The position numbers were made by a program, and so were the translations under genes. From assembly GCA_039583875.1 (NCBI GenBank), contig CM077161.1:67275885-67339884 (forward strand): a stretch of DNA of 64,000 bases. The letters run 5' to 3'. Positions 1 through 11,506 of this stretch are shown here, in pieces (within the stretch, counting starts at the first letter, position 1; the number at the start of each line of letters is the position of its first letter). This stretch comes from Platanthera guangdongensis. Lineage: Eukaryota > Streptophyta > Magnoliopsida > Asparagales > Orchidaceae. The notes beneath the pieces are model-generated. The model saw only the letters and a program-made list of their open reading frames with translations. It was not told where the DNA came from and did no database searches.

Positions 1-513
1 TAGTGCGTTGAGTAATTTAGTTTAAATTCGACGAATTCGTCGAGTATACCAGGTGATACTCGACGAATTCGTCATGTATGACTCTTCTCTATGGCGTTGA
101 GTGTATTGCTGGCCTGAGCTGATTTGACCAAGTCTGATTCGTCGTATATCATAGACCATTCAACGAGTATACTTATGATACTTGGCGATACTCGACGAAT
201 TTGACTTGGGGCATTTTTCCGAAAATTTCAAATCGTTGTCTCGGGTTGTCAGTCAACCATGCACAGTAATTTCGAGGTTTCATTTTTGGAAGTTTTCGTA
301 TAACAGTTGGAAGGCATATCTCTACAAATACTTAGGGGATATTTCCTTTCAACCTAATCATGATTTTGCTCTCAATTTCAATCCTAGAAAATTACCAAAA
401 TCGGAAATCATCTGTCTGCCTCGAATGCTCTGTACGATTCGTGAATTCTCCCGATCGACCGCCGACTATAGTGCACGATTCATCTTCATCGACCTTTATG
501 TGTGGATTGCTGT
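1..513 (+). repeat. LTR-like fragment with TTCGTCGAGTAT motifs
   Basis: The first ~190 bases carry GACGAATTCGTCGAGTAT-like motifs and then the string gaatttgacttg followed by gcatttttc, the same order seen in the chromovirus E LTR near 43085-43140. I therefore read it as an LTR fragment of that family or a relative. From ~210 to 513 I see no recognisable gene: an open frame at 182-607 runs through it but continues into the next element's LTR and matches no family I know. The 3' edge is set by insertion of the gag-only element at 514. Confidence 0.5.
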
Positions 514-2026
514 TGTAACAACCCAAATACCAAAATTGGGTTCATGCTGTGCAACACGGCCTGGAGCACGGGCGTGTCCCATGCCTTGTCATGCTTTGTG
601 CACTTGAGAGGGTCTCGAGTGTGACTCGAGTGGGTCTTGAGTTGGTCTCGAGTGTATCTCGAGTGAGGCACACAGACTAGGACACGGGCGTGTCCGAGGC
701 CATGTCCTCCTCTGGGTAGACGGACTCCACTCAGCGAAATTCACTAGATGATTCTCGCGAGGCAAATCGAGTCGGGTACACGGCCTATGACACAGGCATG
801 TCAGAGGTCGTGTCCTTCTCTGTTTGTGGCTAGGGCTGTGAACACGAGCTAGACACGGGCGTGTCCAAAGCCGTGTCAAAGCACATGGCCGGTGACACGG
901 GCATGTCACATGGCTGTGTCCTGGTCGGGCTGAGTCGGTTCCTTTACCGCTTAAGGAAAACGGGATGTGACACGGGCGTGTCACAGGCCGTGTCATCCCA
1001 AGAAAAGCCTTTTCTGGGCAAATCGTGGCCATTCATTTCCTTCAACTTGGATCTAGTGGTGCAGGCATTTCCCTGCTGTTATAAAGCCGAGAATGGAAGG
1101 ATAAACTTTCATTCAACTTGGCTTTTCTTTTTCTAAAGAGATAGGGAGAGAGGAGAGAAAGGAAGGAAGGAGGATAAGGAAGCCGAAGGAGCTTCAGCAT
1201 GATGAATCGAGAGCCGAGTTCAGATTTGTGGAGGCAAGGCCATGGCGGTGATTTCCATCCGGCTAGATTTTCATGGCTTCAAAGCGATCGTTAGGGTAAC
1301 GATCTCGTTTTTGGACAAGTGAAGTCCTTCTTTATGCATGAGCATGGAATCCTCCACCAAGCGGTGTAAATCGTAAGTGATTCCAGTGGGTTGATAGTTG
1401 ATATCCCTGGTTGAGTCTGCATCTAGAGTCGGAAATATGTAGTATGACATAGGAATGCTGTGTGAAGCACATCCGGACGGTTAGTCCGGATTGGTGATGT
1501 TTATGTTGCGAACCGGAGAAGACTTCGTGTATTATATAGATGCGTGTGAATTGTGAATATTTTCAAAAGCTCTATATGAGCCCTTGTATTGTATGTGTTG
1601 AACTGGAAAGCGGCTCTGCGAGAGCTGTGTGCTGAGTAGGGGCGGGAAAGCAGACCCGCGTGATGATCTGCGCAATTGACGAATTGAGCAATGGGAAAAG
1701 GCTGACCTGGACTTGTGTTGTGAGAGATCGATTGGTGGCAATGCAAATTGGAGGCTGCGGGCCAGACCCGGGTTGCTGCACCACGGGGGTGGTTCGATCT
1801 GAAATGCTCAATGGTTGTCGTGAGGGTAGCACCTTTGTGTGGGATGGGCGAGGATGTCTCCAGCATGCGTGTTGGTGTAGACTAGGGCCCATAGCCAACA
1901 AGTTAAAAACCTCTGATTGGGAGTCGTACCAAGGAGGATCCGGTACACCGTAAATGTGCCCTAAGTGCACAAAGCGTCTAGCGGAGGTGGGCGTTTGTGA
2001 TGATGTTGTGCTTGAGAGCACTTATT

Positions 2027-2102
<76 letters not shown>

Positions 2103-2627
2103 GACTGTGATGCATATAAGGAAGGAACCACTGCCCCGGGTAAGGGGTAATGTCATTATAATTGGTCAGCTAATACTAACCGTTGCTTTTTTTACCAGCC
2201 TTGGGGTGGATCTCAACTGCAGGTACTGACGGGCTAAATTAGATTGAGCTGGTTGAAGCCCTTGCTACATAATTTCCATTAAAAGCAGTGCAAAGTCTTA
2301 TATTTCCTGTGTGGTCGGCCTGCGTGCTGATGTATGAAGCCATATTTATAAAGAGAAACTTGCAAGGCCTTTAGGCCATGAGTGTTTGTGTGTTTGTATA
2401 CATTCCTGGTAATATATATATAAATGTGTGGTTGATATATTTAGTGGACATTCATTATGATAAGTTCTTGCAACTTAAAACTCTTTCGCTAGAATGCTCT
2501 GAGCTAGGATGCGAGTAGAACGTGATTTTGATATTCATACGTGATTCTGCCGTTTGTTTGTGAAAAATGATGTGGGGCCCCTGCCGGACCCACCGTTATA
2601 TTCCATATGATGAATGGAGGAGTTATA
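514..2627 (+). repeat. 5' LTR of gag-only element
   Basis: Starts TGTAACAACCC and ends GGAGTTATA just before the primer-binding site. The first ~500 bases hold repeated CTCGAG-rich words and the palindromic-type motif GACACGGGCGTGTC at 681-694, 852-865 and 969-982. A TA microsatellite of about 67 bases (2031-2097) is far longer than in the 3' LTR. The open frames inside on both strands are not supported as genes. Confidence 0.8.
2031..2097. repeat. (TA)n microsatellite
   Basis: An uninterrupted run of TA dinucleotides inside the 5' LTR of the gag-only element. The matching place in the 3' LTR (about 5726-5743) has only a few units, so the run expanded after insertion. Confidence 0.95.
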
Positions 2628-2630
2628 AAG

Positions 2631-2648
2631 TGGTATCAGAGGATCAGG
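2631..2648 (+). other. Primer-binding site, Met-tRNA type
   Basis: TGGTATCAGAGGATCAGG lies three bases after the 5' LTR end. The first eleven bases match the usual plant initiator-Met tRNA primer-binding site TGGTATCAGAG. It fixes the element's direction as plus. Confidence 0.8.
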
Positions 2649-2999
2649 TTGTTTGGTAGGAAGAATACATTTGAACTCACGAATGTCCACTAGGAATGTA
2701 ATACATTCACGTGAGGAGTGTGAGCATGTAGACAATGTATATTTGTTGTTATGGAATGGTCGTAAATGGTGTTTTATACATTGGTAGGTGACGAGGAGTG
2801 GTGTTGGGCAATCTGAGCCCTAGCATTCTGATGAGGGTGTGGCACCAGCTGAGGTGCCTACACCTCCTCCCTCGGTGGAGATGATACGTTTGGTTACTAA
2901 GATGGTGGTCGCAGTATTACAAGCACAGCCTTTTGGGCAGACAAGGCCTACAGTGGTACCAGTACGGCTTGGTGCAAGGTAAGAGCATGTTGAGGCTCT

Positions 3000-3890
3000 T
3001 GTTGACGAGCAAGCAGCTGACGAGCAATTGAAACTATTTATGGATTTTCATCCACCTACGTTTGGAAGGGCGGGTCACCAATACAGGCTGAAGATTGGCT
3101 TGCAAGAGTGAAGAGGATACTGAAAGCAATCAGGACTGAGGAGGGGAAAAAAGTTACCATATCCACTTTTCTACTTGAAGGAGACGCGAGGCTTTGGTGG
3201 GATGAAGTGTAATTGCACCCCTTTGCAGGTCCAGGATTTGAGGAGATCTCGATCGAAGAATTCTCAAGACTATTCCTGGCAAAGTATTTGCCAGTGTCGC
3301 AACAAATTGTCATGGAAAATAAGTTCCAATGCCTGGTGCAGGGTACGAGTAGTGTTGATACTTACCAGCATGAGTTTACTAGGCTAGGGCGCTATGCGGG
3401 GTCTACTTTTACTAAGGAGGTGCGGAAGACGAATAGGTTCTATGAGGGACTTCGTAATGTGCTGAGTTTGGCACTCCCGAGTTTGGTGAACCAAGGTTTC
3501 CAAGCGTTAGTTGATACAACCTGTGCGCTGGAGAAAGATTTGAAACGGGTGCAGGATAAGAAGAACTTGACAATGGAAAAGCCGGAATTCAAAGTTCCAC
3601 AGTCGAAACAATCGTAGTTTAGGAAATGAGACAAGAAGATGTTCAGGCCTGCTGAACAAACTTCTTCGAATGTTGTGTTAGGAACAACATATGGACAAGA
3701 ACGTGTTGAGACACGTATATGTTTTAAATGTGGGAAGCAGAGACATATAGCCCATGATTGTTGGAGTGGTCCTTCAACGTGTGAGAAAAATATGGGTGTG
3801 TCTTATGATGAAAATGGTAGGGCAGTGACAGAGTCATCTGCATCCCGGGCTCAACCGCGAGTATATAATCTCGAAGTACAGGAGCCGTAA
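3000..3890 (+). pseudogene. gag: Degenerate Ty3/gypsy gag
   Basis: Capsid-type structural protein of a gypsy element. A frame from ~3086 reads AEDWLARVKRIL..., then GDARLWWDEV, the typical retrotransposon gag core; a TAA follows at ~3209 and the same frame continues open from 3213 to 3617. It goes on after two stops to 3639-3890, where CFKCGKQRHIAHDC (about 3719-3760) is a complete CX2CX4HX4C zinc knuckle. Upstream of ~3080 the frame is shifted. No protease DSG motif follows. The product would bind element RNA and form particles, but with these stops it cannot be made whole. It is the only coding trace in the element. Confidence 0.8.
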
Positions 3891-4188
3891 ATCTCAATTG
3901 GTGAAGTACATCAGCCTCGAGTGTTTAATCTGGAAGTACAAGAGGCCATAAAATGTATTATGCGAGATGCGGATGAGCGGAAATAAGTGAACCTTGTTCC
4001 TTTCGTGATGGAAATATATGGTGTATGTTTGTATGACACTATGTTAACGACTTGTTTTGTGTGATGCCGTTATGCGAGACAAGCAGCGGCCTCTGAGCTC
4101 TAAACCCGGACCGATTTATCAAGGTGCAACAAAGGCATGGTGATGTTGGTGTCTATAGTTGAGCTAAATTTCGGGATGAAATTTCTTG
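3891..4188 (+). other. Noncoding stretch between gag and PPT
   Basis: About 300 bases with no open frame. The segment 4018-4096 (gtatgttt...gacttgttttgtgtgatgc...gagacaag) has a clear relative at 39662-39735, so a second related element once existed there. The end of the stretch, gggatgaaatttcttgtaagg, resembles the usual gypsy sequence just before the 3' LTR. Confidence 0.6.
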
Positions 4189-4203
4189 TAAGGAGGGGAG
4201 AGT
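4189..4203 (+). other. Polypurine tract
   Basis: taaggaggggagagt directly precedes the 3' LTR start TGTAGCACCCC at 4204. This is the plus-strand primer position expected for a reverse-transcribing element. Confidence 0.8.
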
Positions 4204-6270
4204 TGTAGCACCCCAAATCCCAAAATTGGGATTAGGTTGGGCAACACGGCCTGGGATACTGGCATGTCCCACACCATGTCCTACTCTGTACACTCGAGAG
4301 GGTCTCGAGTGGGACTCGAGTGGGTCTCGAGAGGGTCTTGAGTGTGTTTTGAGTGAGGCACATGGCCTAGGACACGGGAATGTCCAAGGCCATGTACTCC
4401 GCTGGGTCGACAAACTCCACTCGAGGAAATGCACTCGACGATTCGGGCGAGGCAAGTCGAGTTGGGTACACAGCCTATGACACGGGTGTGTCAGAGACCG
4501 TGTCCTTCTCTGTTTATGGCCAGGGCTGTGAACACGGGCTGGACACGGGCGTGTCCAAAGCCATGTCAGGGCACACATCTGGTGACACGGGTATGTCACA
4601 AGGACGGGTCCTAGTCGGGTTGAGTCAGTTGCTTTACCGCTTAAGGAATACGGCATGTGACACGGATGTGTCACACGCCGTGTAATCCCAAGAAAAGGCT
4701 TTTTTGGGAAAATCATCGCCGTTCATTTCCTTCAACTTGGATCTAGTGGTCCAGGTCTTTCCCTGCTGTTATAAAGCCAAGAATGGAAGGATAAACTTCC
4801 ATTCATCTTGACTTTTCTTTTTCTAAAGAGATAGGGAGAGAGGAGAGCAAGGAAGGAAGGAGGATATGGAAGTCGGCTCCCGGAGGAGCTTCAGCGTGCC
4901 AAAATGAGAGCCAGTTCAGATTCGTGGAGGCAAGGCCGTGGCGTTAATTTCCATCCTACTAGATTTTCATGGATCCAATACGATTGTCAAGGGTAACGAT
5001 CTCCTTCTTGGACAAGTGAAGTTCTTCTTTATGCATGAGCATGAAATCCTCCACCAAGCGGTGAAAAGCGTAAGTGATTCCAGTGGGTTGATAGTTGATA
5101 TCCCCGGTTGAGACTGCATCTTGAGCCAAAAATGTGTAGTACGACATAGACATGGTGTGTGAAGCCCATCCGGATGGTTAGTCTGGATTGGTGTTGTTTA
5201 TGTTGTGAACTGGAGAAGACTCCGTGTATTGTATGGATGCCTGTGAATTATGAATACTTTCAAAAGCTTTGTATGAGCCTATGTATTGTATGTGCTGAAC
5301 TGGAAAGTGGCTCTGTGAGAGCTGTGTGCTGAGTAGGAAAGGGAAAGCCGACCCGCGTCAAGATCTGCGCTATTGACGAATTGAGCAATGGGAAAAAGCT
5401 GACCTAGACCTGTGTTGTGAGTGATCGATTGGTGGCAATGCAAATGGGAGGCTACGTGCCAGACCCGGGTTGCTGCAACACAGGGGGTGGGTCGATCTGA
5501 AATTGTCAATGGTTGCCGTGAGGTTAGCACCTCTGAGTGGGATCTGTAGTATATCTCCATCATGCGTGTTGGTGTAGACTTGGGCCCATAGCAAACAAGT
5601 TAAAAACCTCTGATCGTGTGTGGTACCAAGGAGGATATGGTACACCATAAATGTGCCCTGAGTGCACGGAGCATCTGGTGAAGGTGAGCGCTTGTGATGA
5701 TGTTGTTCTTGAGAGCACTTGTTGTGATATAGATATATATATGTTATGACTGTGATGCACACAAGGAAGGAACCACTGCCCCGGGTAAGGGGCAGGGTCA
5801 TTATAATTGGTCAGCTAATGCTGACCGTTGCTTAGTTTACCACCCTTGAGGTGGATATCCAACAGCAGGTGCTAACAGGCTGAATTGGATTGAGCGGGTT
5901 GAAGCCCTTGCTGCTTAAAGGCCCCTGAAGGCCGTGCGAAGTCTTATATTTCCTGTGTGTCCGGCCTGCGTGCTGATGTATAAAGCCATATTTGTAAAGA
6001 GAAACTTGTAAGGCCTTTAGGCCATGAGCGTTTGTGTGTTTGTTTACATTCTGGTAATATATATAAATGTGTGGTTGATATATTTAGTGGACATTCATTA
6101 TGATGAGTTCTTGCAACTTAAAACTCTTTCGCTATAATGCTCTGATCTAGGATGCAAGTAGAACGTGATTTTGATATTCATACGTTATTCCGCCATTTGT
6201 TTGTGAATTATGACGTGGAGCCCCGGCCGGACCCACCGTTATATTCCATATGACAAATGGAGGCGTTACA
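4204..6270 (+). repeat. 3' LTR of gag-only element
   Basis: Aligns along its length with 514-2627, from TGTAGCACCCCAAATCC to GGCGTTACA. GACACGGGCGTGTC occurs at 4542-4555 with several decayed copies around it. It has a much shorter TA run than its partner. Divergence in the first ~130 bases is high (roughly a fifth of positions by eye). Confidence 0.8.
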
Positions 6271-6835
6271 GCTGCCATCTAAAGATATTTAATACTCCAG
6301 ATCTTGTCGATTGAAGGTTCTCGATTCAAGGTCTTCAAGATTTCATTTCACCAACTTCTCTGAGATTCAAGATCTACTTTGTTAAAGAACGTTGGGGTGA
6401 AGACTTGTAATCATTTGTGTTTTGTAATATTCATTTACTGTTGTAGGATATTATTCCTCGAAGTTTGTAGATCCGTTTGGGGATCAAGTTTATAGATTTG
6501 TTTGTTGATCAATTTTGTAGATCCATTTATTGATCGAGTTTGTAGATCCGGTTATGGATCGAGTGGTAGTAGTGTCATCTCCGAGTTGTAGGAGTTGTGA
6601 CTCCGAGGTGTAAGATTGAAGAAATCTAAGATTGGTGAAGTTGCCAAATCTAGCCCTTCATAATATATAGGTGAGGCAGGAAAATGGACGTACTCAACTT
6701 GGGGAACGACTATAATTCTTTGTGTTTGTTTACTTGATTTTTTAAAGTGATTTTTATTCCGTGAAAAGACACAAAAATCACCTATTCATCCCCTCTACGT
6801 GATTTTTGTAAACGATAGATACTTTCAATATTTAA
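6271..6835 (+). repeat. Copia LTR 3'-end fragment
   Basis: Noncoding. Near 6685-6805 the text cgtactcaacttggggaacgactata ... cacctattcatcccctctacg follows the same order as the end of the SIRE-A LTR (52990-53190: cccatatcttggggaaccactata ... cacctattcacccc...ctctagg). It also has a run of gtagatcc words at 6460-6560. I infer the downstream (R-U5) end of a SIRE-like LTR, possibly the target into which the gag-only element inserted. No primer-binding site follows. Confidence 0.5.
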
Positions 6836-8202
6836 ACATTGGAAGATTCTAAAACTACCCTAAGGGATTTTTCATGTATTAATATGTTAGTGGCCAAGAT
6901 CTCACCTTATTTTGTTGAAGGATTGATCACCCAACCATTCTAAGTGCACTATTGGACAACTAGGCCTATCATCCTTAAAATGGCCAAAATTTGTTCACAA
7001 AGATACCCCACCAAACAAACTCTAATTGGGTTGATATTTGTTTCTTGGCCATATATTATCCCCTCTGGTCACCCCCCAGAGTTTGAGAAAATTTTGATGT
7101 ACATAGACCTCTATTTTAATTACATAAATGATTAATAAATTATTACAAAAACTATATAAATATCATCTTCAAAAATTCTGATTTTTGTATATGATGTGGA
7201 CCAAGGCCAGATAGGCTCATGGTCAAAATTTTAGCCTATTTGTATGAGTGGTTCACTGGGGGCACTCATTTCAATTTCTTGTTAACCATTGGACACCATG
7301 CACCCAAAGGTGTGCTGAGGGAAAACCGTTTGTCAAAAAGGGCTGATATCAATTTTGTATTAAACTAGACTACAGGGGATAGGTTTTTATGTTGGACTTT
7401 TTTTATAGAAAAAGCCTCTAGATATTTTTAATAAATTAAAACATGTGACTGTAATAATGTAACAGTATGAAATTTATTAAAATTTGGGGAGTGGAAGTCG
7501 CAAACAATGAATGTCCATTAATGGTCCTGAACCAAGCTTTCGGCCACCTCTAGCTTTTGAAATTCCACTCTAAAGTGGCCGGGAAAACCACTCCATCTCC
7601 TTCTAATTAATCATGGGGGTGAATGAGGCCATTAGGATTTAGTGGAATGCCCCATGGCCTTCCAACACCATGAATGCTTCTCATTATCTCTCCTCCCTTG
7701 AATGAAACCCCCACTTTCTCTCTCCTAGTCATCACCTCCAGAAATTGTGTAGTATTCTAGCTGGTTTCTAATTGCTCTAGCTAGTGGGCCATCCTAATTG
7801 TGCCTAGCCCATTTGGATTGAGTTGGTTTTGGCTGCCTTCTTCATTTTTTGGTTGGTTTGACTAAAGTTGACTTGGGGGTGTTGACTTGGTCAAATCAGT
7901 GGGTTGACTGGTCAACTAGGTGTCTTGAGTCCCTTTCCACCACCCAAGTCCGTTTGTGGCTTGGTGTAACCCATTTAGGTCATGTTAGGGCACTTTGAAG
8001 GTTGTAGGGTGGGGTCAAGTAGTCATGTTGGGAGCCATTGGCCAAACCCTAGCTTAGGTATTCAGAAGCTACTATTTGCTGACAAAGGTGCTTTCACCTA
8101 ATTACCTAGGCATCCAAGTTCCTCTTGGTCTCCTTAAAGCTTAGTCATGACCTAGTCATGACAAAAATCTCTTAGGGGTCTGGTTGTTTGTGGGATGTTA
8201 CA
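6836..8202 (-). repeat. Antisense gypsy-type LTR (left edge uncertain)
   Basis: No coding sequence is visible. Read on the minus strand it begins TGTAACATCCCAC at 8202, the standard start of Ty3/gypsy LTRs of this kind, and lies immediately downstream of an antisense integrase fragment (8205-9120), where a 3' LTR should be. The far end is not defined by any second copy in the window. Confidence 0.5.
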
Positions 8203-8204
8203 AT

Positions 8205-9120
8205 TCATATAGTCGAATTTCCATTTTCAATCTTGTTATTCGTATACAGCTTCGATTTGCCTGTTTTTGCCCAAGCTAAAGGAGTACAACACTTTCTACC
8301 GTACAAAACTTCGAAGGGCGCCATTTGACTAAAAGCTTGATAGCTATTATTATAGGAGAACTCGATCATATAGAGATGGTCCTCCCAACTCTTCCTGAAA
8401 TCCAAGGCGCACATCTGGATCATATCCTCCCTTGTTCTATTTGGTTATCTCGGTCACACCATCTATTTGCGGATGAAAGGCTGTGCTGAACTTCTGTTGA
8501 GTACCCAACAACTATTGGACTAGCCTCCAATCAGTATAAATAAAGTGCCCATTTTGGTCACTAACGATTCTACGTGGCACACCGTGCAGCCGTACTATGT
8601 TGTTAACGAATAATTTAGACAATTTTTCAACTGAATCATCTTTCTTTTTCAGTATGAAGTGTGATACATTTGTTAATCGGTCAAAGATCACCCACACGAC
8701 ATCATTCCCCCTCTACGATCTCGGCAACCCATGCACAAAATCCATAGAGATATCATCAAACTTCCATACCGATATTGGTAATGACTTCAGAAAACCTGCA
8801 GGCTTCTGACATTCTGCTTTTACTAAGGCGTAAGTCTGGTACATTGCCACGTATAGAGCTATGTTCTTCTTTAAACCTAGCCACCAGAACATCTTTTTCA
8901 TTTCATTGTACATCTCTGTGCTCCCTGGGTGTATTGAGTATTTCGTGAAGTGTGCCTCATACATCAACTCCTCCCTTAATTTTCCCACATTCGGGACACG
9001 CAAATGACCGTCTTTTCTCAAAAGACTGTCTTCCAAAGAGAATTGGGAATTTGACCCTTTCGCTGCATAATGCTTCATACTCTCATTGAGTTCCGTTGCT
9101 CGTCTAACCCTGTCCGCGAG
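8205..9120 (-). pseudogene. pol: Ty3/gypsy integrase fragment
   Basis: Minus-strand remnant of the integrase region of a gypsy polyprotein. In order: the zinc-binding domain (9118-8830, EAHFTKYSIHPGSTEMY then FWWLGLKK) in which both cysteines of the usual CXXC are replaced (MYQTYALVK), the core with DISMDFVHGLPRS, VIFDRLTNVSHF and VSDQNGHF, and the C-terminal part with FSYNNSYQ...APFEVLYGRKC. Stops break it between 8700 and 8423. The upstream (RT) end is missing: a SINE pair lies there. Chromatin and strand integration activity is certainly lost. Confidence 0.85.
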
Positions 9121-9127
9121 GTCAAAC

Positions 9128-9350
9128 TTTTAATGACCCGAGTTTGGCCCTTTAGACTGCCCTACGACATCGCCCGACAAGCCAAGACAACACTCCTAGG
9201 CTGGGTAGTACAGTCGGAATGTACAAGGCCTGCAGGTCGTACACCCCAAAGCATCTCGTGCTTGTTTATCGGCGCATTGTTGCCATAGGGTTTCGAACCC
9301 AAGACCTTGATAAGTCATCTTTAATACCATTCCTCATCACCAACTGAATT
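9128..9350 (-). repeat. tRNA-derived SINE, left copy
   Basis: On the minus strand it starts at ~9350 with aattcagttggtgatgag, an A-box-like RNA polymerase III promoter (tRNA core GCTCAGTTGGT), followed by a B box at 9301-9289 (gggttcgaaacc). It shares the whole body with the right copy, including ggggtgtacgacctgcaggcc, and ends caaactcgggtcattaaaag. Such elements move with help from LINE reverse transcriptase. Confidence 0.8.
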
Positions 9351-9583
9351 GCAGCTCAGTTGGTGATGAGGAGTGGTATTAAATACTCCTTATCAAGGTC
9401 TCGTGTTCGAAACCCCGTGGCAATACTGCGCGCGGCCATTAAAAAGGCGCGAGATGCTTTGGGGTGTACGACCTGCAGGCCTAGTATATTCCTACTATAC
9501 TACCCGGCCAAGGTGTGGTGCCGGGGTAGGCCGGGTGTTGCCGTGGGGCGATCTAAAGCGCCTAAACTCGGGTCGTTACAAAA
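9351..9583 (+). repeat. tRNA-derived SINE, right copy
   Basis: Begins cagctcagttggtgatgag (A box) and has a B box gtgttcgaaacc at 9403-9414. The tail is aactcgggtcgttacaaaa. It is the inverted repeat of 9128-9350, joined 5' end to 5' end, so the two make a ~455 bp fold-back structure. Neither is a tRNA gene: no acceptor stem is formed. Confidence 0.8.
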
Positions 9584-9593
9584 TAGTGCACGA

Positions 9594-10000
9594 TGTAATG
9601 CCCCTGGTTGTTTGGTATTTATTTATATTCCTGTAGTAGCGTAATCTTTAAATCAGGGCGTTACATTAACACATGTTTGGGCTTGTGTCGTGGTTATAGT
9701 GTGGTTTTGTTCTTTGAGTTTTCTGTGTGCCTGAGATTACTTGTTTGCAAGATTCCCTTGCGAGCCGGGTCTGTTTTGGTGACTCGGTGGAGCCTTCTTG
9801 AGAATGCTTGTGTTTTGGCTTCGGGAGGTATTTGCCCGAGTTTTGTTTGTCAAATTTGAGTTTCGACTTCGTCGTTAGATTCGTAGAATCAGTATTTTGC
9901 TACGGTGCAAATTTTATTAAATTCCGAGTTATTATGGATTTCGGATCGTTTTATGATTTAATGTGATGTGATATTGATTTGTAAATAAATTAATTAATAT

Positions 10001-10077
<77 letters not shown>

Positions 10078-10990
10078 TATACATAAAAACGAAAACCTAC
10101 TATTCATTGTCTTCCCTTACCCGACGGTGGTTTTCGTTTCGTGAAAGAAGGAGGCGTGCGGTGGACGGAACTTTCGGGCGGCGATTTCAGGTGATTGAGT
10201 GGTCGGTTTCATGGATTATAGGATATTTGGAAAGCTCTCGGCGAGGGCTTCACGATCGTGGTAAGATCTTGCTGTTTCCCCAATTTTTGTACGTTAGGGT
10301 CTGATATTTTGACCTCCTTTCTCCTCCAAAAGTTGAAGGAAACGTTGCTTAGGGCTTTCTATGTCTAATCCTTGAAGCAACGCGAGCGGGCGGCGTTTCT
10401 CCAAAGTTTTGAGGCAAGTGGATCTCTCTCCCTTTCAAGTTCGTTTTTTACTTGACATCTCTTCTCGTTTCTTCCTCCCTTAGAGTATAGGAGTAGTATA
10501 GGAAGCATGAAAATATCCCTATAGGTTAGATCTAGACTTTTGGCTAAACCATAGAATTTGGAAAATTTGGAACAAGTAAAATTCGGCGTGTATTATATAG
10601 TAACTTGTCGAGTTTAGATAAGGAATTTTTGTCGAGTAACAGTTTGTATCCTTAGAAGATTTCAGAGGGTATTGGGTAGGAATTCGGCGAGTATCGTCGA
10701 ATTTAGGACAAGTCATTTTTGTTGAGTATCGCTAGTCCATTCGGCGAGTATCGCCGAATTTGTTAAGTCATATTAGACGAGTTTCGAAGGTTAGTCGAAC
10801 GCAGTTCAATGAACGTTGAGTGTCGTTCGTCGAGTATCGATAGGATTCGTCGAGTATCGCCAGATTTCAAAGGCTTTTTCGCCGAATATTGAGGGATTCG
10901 TCGAGTATCGCAGTTGAATTCGTCGAGTATCCACGAGTTCCGTCGGGTATGCTCGCTAAATTTCCTTGGACTTAGAAATTTATTTGCCTT
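9594..10990 (+). repeat. Chromovirus A 5' LTR, upstream part
   Basis: Starts TGTAATGCCCCTGG; the first ~365 bases align with the 3' LTR copy at 34979-35336 (gcaagattcccttgcga, actcggtggagcc, ttatggattt). Beyond that only one copy exists. It holds an AT microsatellite at 10003-10074 and, from 10550 to 10980, repeated GGCGAGTATCG / TTCGTCGAGTATCG words shared with the chromovirus E LTR. The right edge is uncertain because other elements are nested from about 11.0 kb. Confidence 0.65.
10003..10074. repeat. (AT)n microsatellite
   Basis: Pure AT dinucleotide run inside the chromovirus A LTR. Confidence 0.95.
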
Positions 10991-10999
10991 TTTTGTCCA

Positions 11000-11238
11000 A
11001 TTCAGCGGGTTTAGTCCTTAGGATGGTTTTAGGCCTGGTTTTAGTTTCTTATGGTTTAAACTTGGTTTTTGGGTATGTTCTGATGTTTCTTCATCTATGA
11101 TGGCTCGCAGTGGATAAAGAACCACCAACTGGGTGTCGTTTTGTTTATCGTTGCACTTGGAGGATGTTTGGTCTCTATTTCTGAGGAAGGCCATGCAGTA
11201 ACCCCTTTTTCCTGCATACCGAACTTTGGGGTGTTACA
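11000..11238 (-). repeat. Antisense gypsy LTR end
   Basis: Read on the minus strand it starts at 11238 with TGTAACACCCCAAAG, the usual LTR start of this kind. No coding sequence. Only this one copy is visible, so its left end is a guess. Confidence 0.35.
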
Positions 11239-11506
11239 CTTTACACCTTGTCCATGACTTATCAAATGGAAGACGTTGAGTCTTACTATATTGACATCCC
11301 GCACATACATAACCACCGCTAAAGGATGAAAATTTAGGAAAGCCTTTCACAAGGCTTCTTACCACCGTAGCTTTCAACTTGTCCATCCCGACATGTCCCA
11401 GCCTCTTGTGCCATATAACAGCACTATCATTGGTGTTGTGAATATTTCCCTTCAATATTCCCTGGATTTGGATTTGAAGAGGCATCACCATCAATACTAA
11501 GAGCAT
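11239..11506 (-). pseudogene. pol: Ty1/copia GAG-pre-integrase fragment
   Basis: A short minus-strand open frame reads VIWHKRLGHVGMDKL, then VCAGCQYSKTQRLPF. This is the zinc-binding head of copia integrase (H-X-H ... CXXC). Nothing of the rest of the protein is present: it stops at 11238 against an LTR end and at ~11500 against a repeat-rich LTR. It is a small relic of a copia element different from the two SIREs here. Confidence 0.8.

Larger units (their letters stand above)
514..6270 (+). mobile_element. Gag-only Ty3/gypsy element (TR-GAG type)
   Basis: A 5.76 kb element bounded by two ~2.1 kb LTRs (514-2627 and 4204-6270) that start TGTA and end near TTACA. Flanks are gctgt (509-513) and gctgc (6271-6275), a target-site duplication matching at 4 of 5 bases. 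The internal part is only ~1.6 kb: primer-binding site, a degenerate gag with one zinc knuckle, a short noncoding stretch and a polypurine tract. No protease, reverse transcriptase or integrase is visible. This is the layout of terminal-repeat retrotransposons with a GAG domain, which depend on an autonomous partner for pol. The LTRs differ at many positions, so the insertion is old. It could also be a pol-deleted gypsy derivative. Confidence 0.8.

Noticed and set aside
182..607. A 141-codon open frame as a host gene
   Set aside because: It crosses the LTR boundary at 514 and matches no family I recognise.
9351..9430. A tRNA gene
   Set aside because: A and B boxes are present but no acceptor stem or anticodon arm can be formed; the shared body with the inverted copy shows a SINE.
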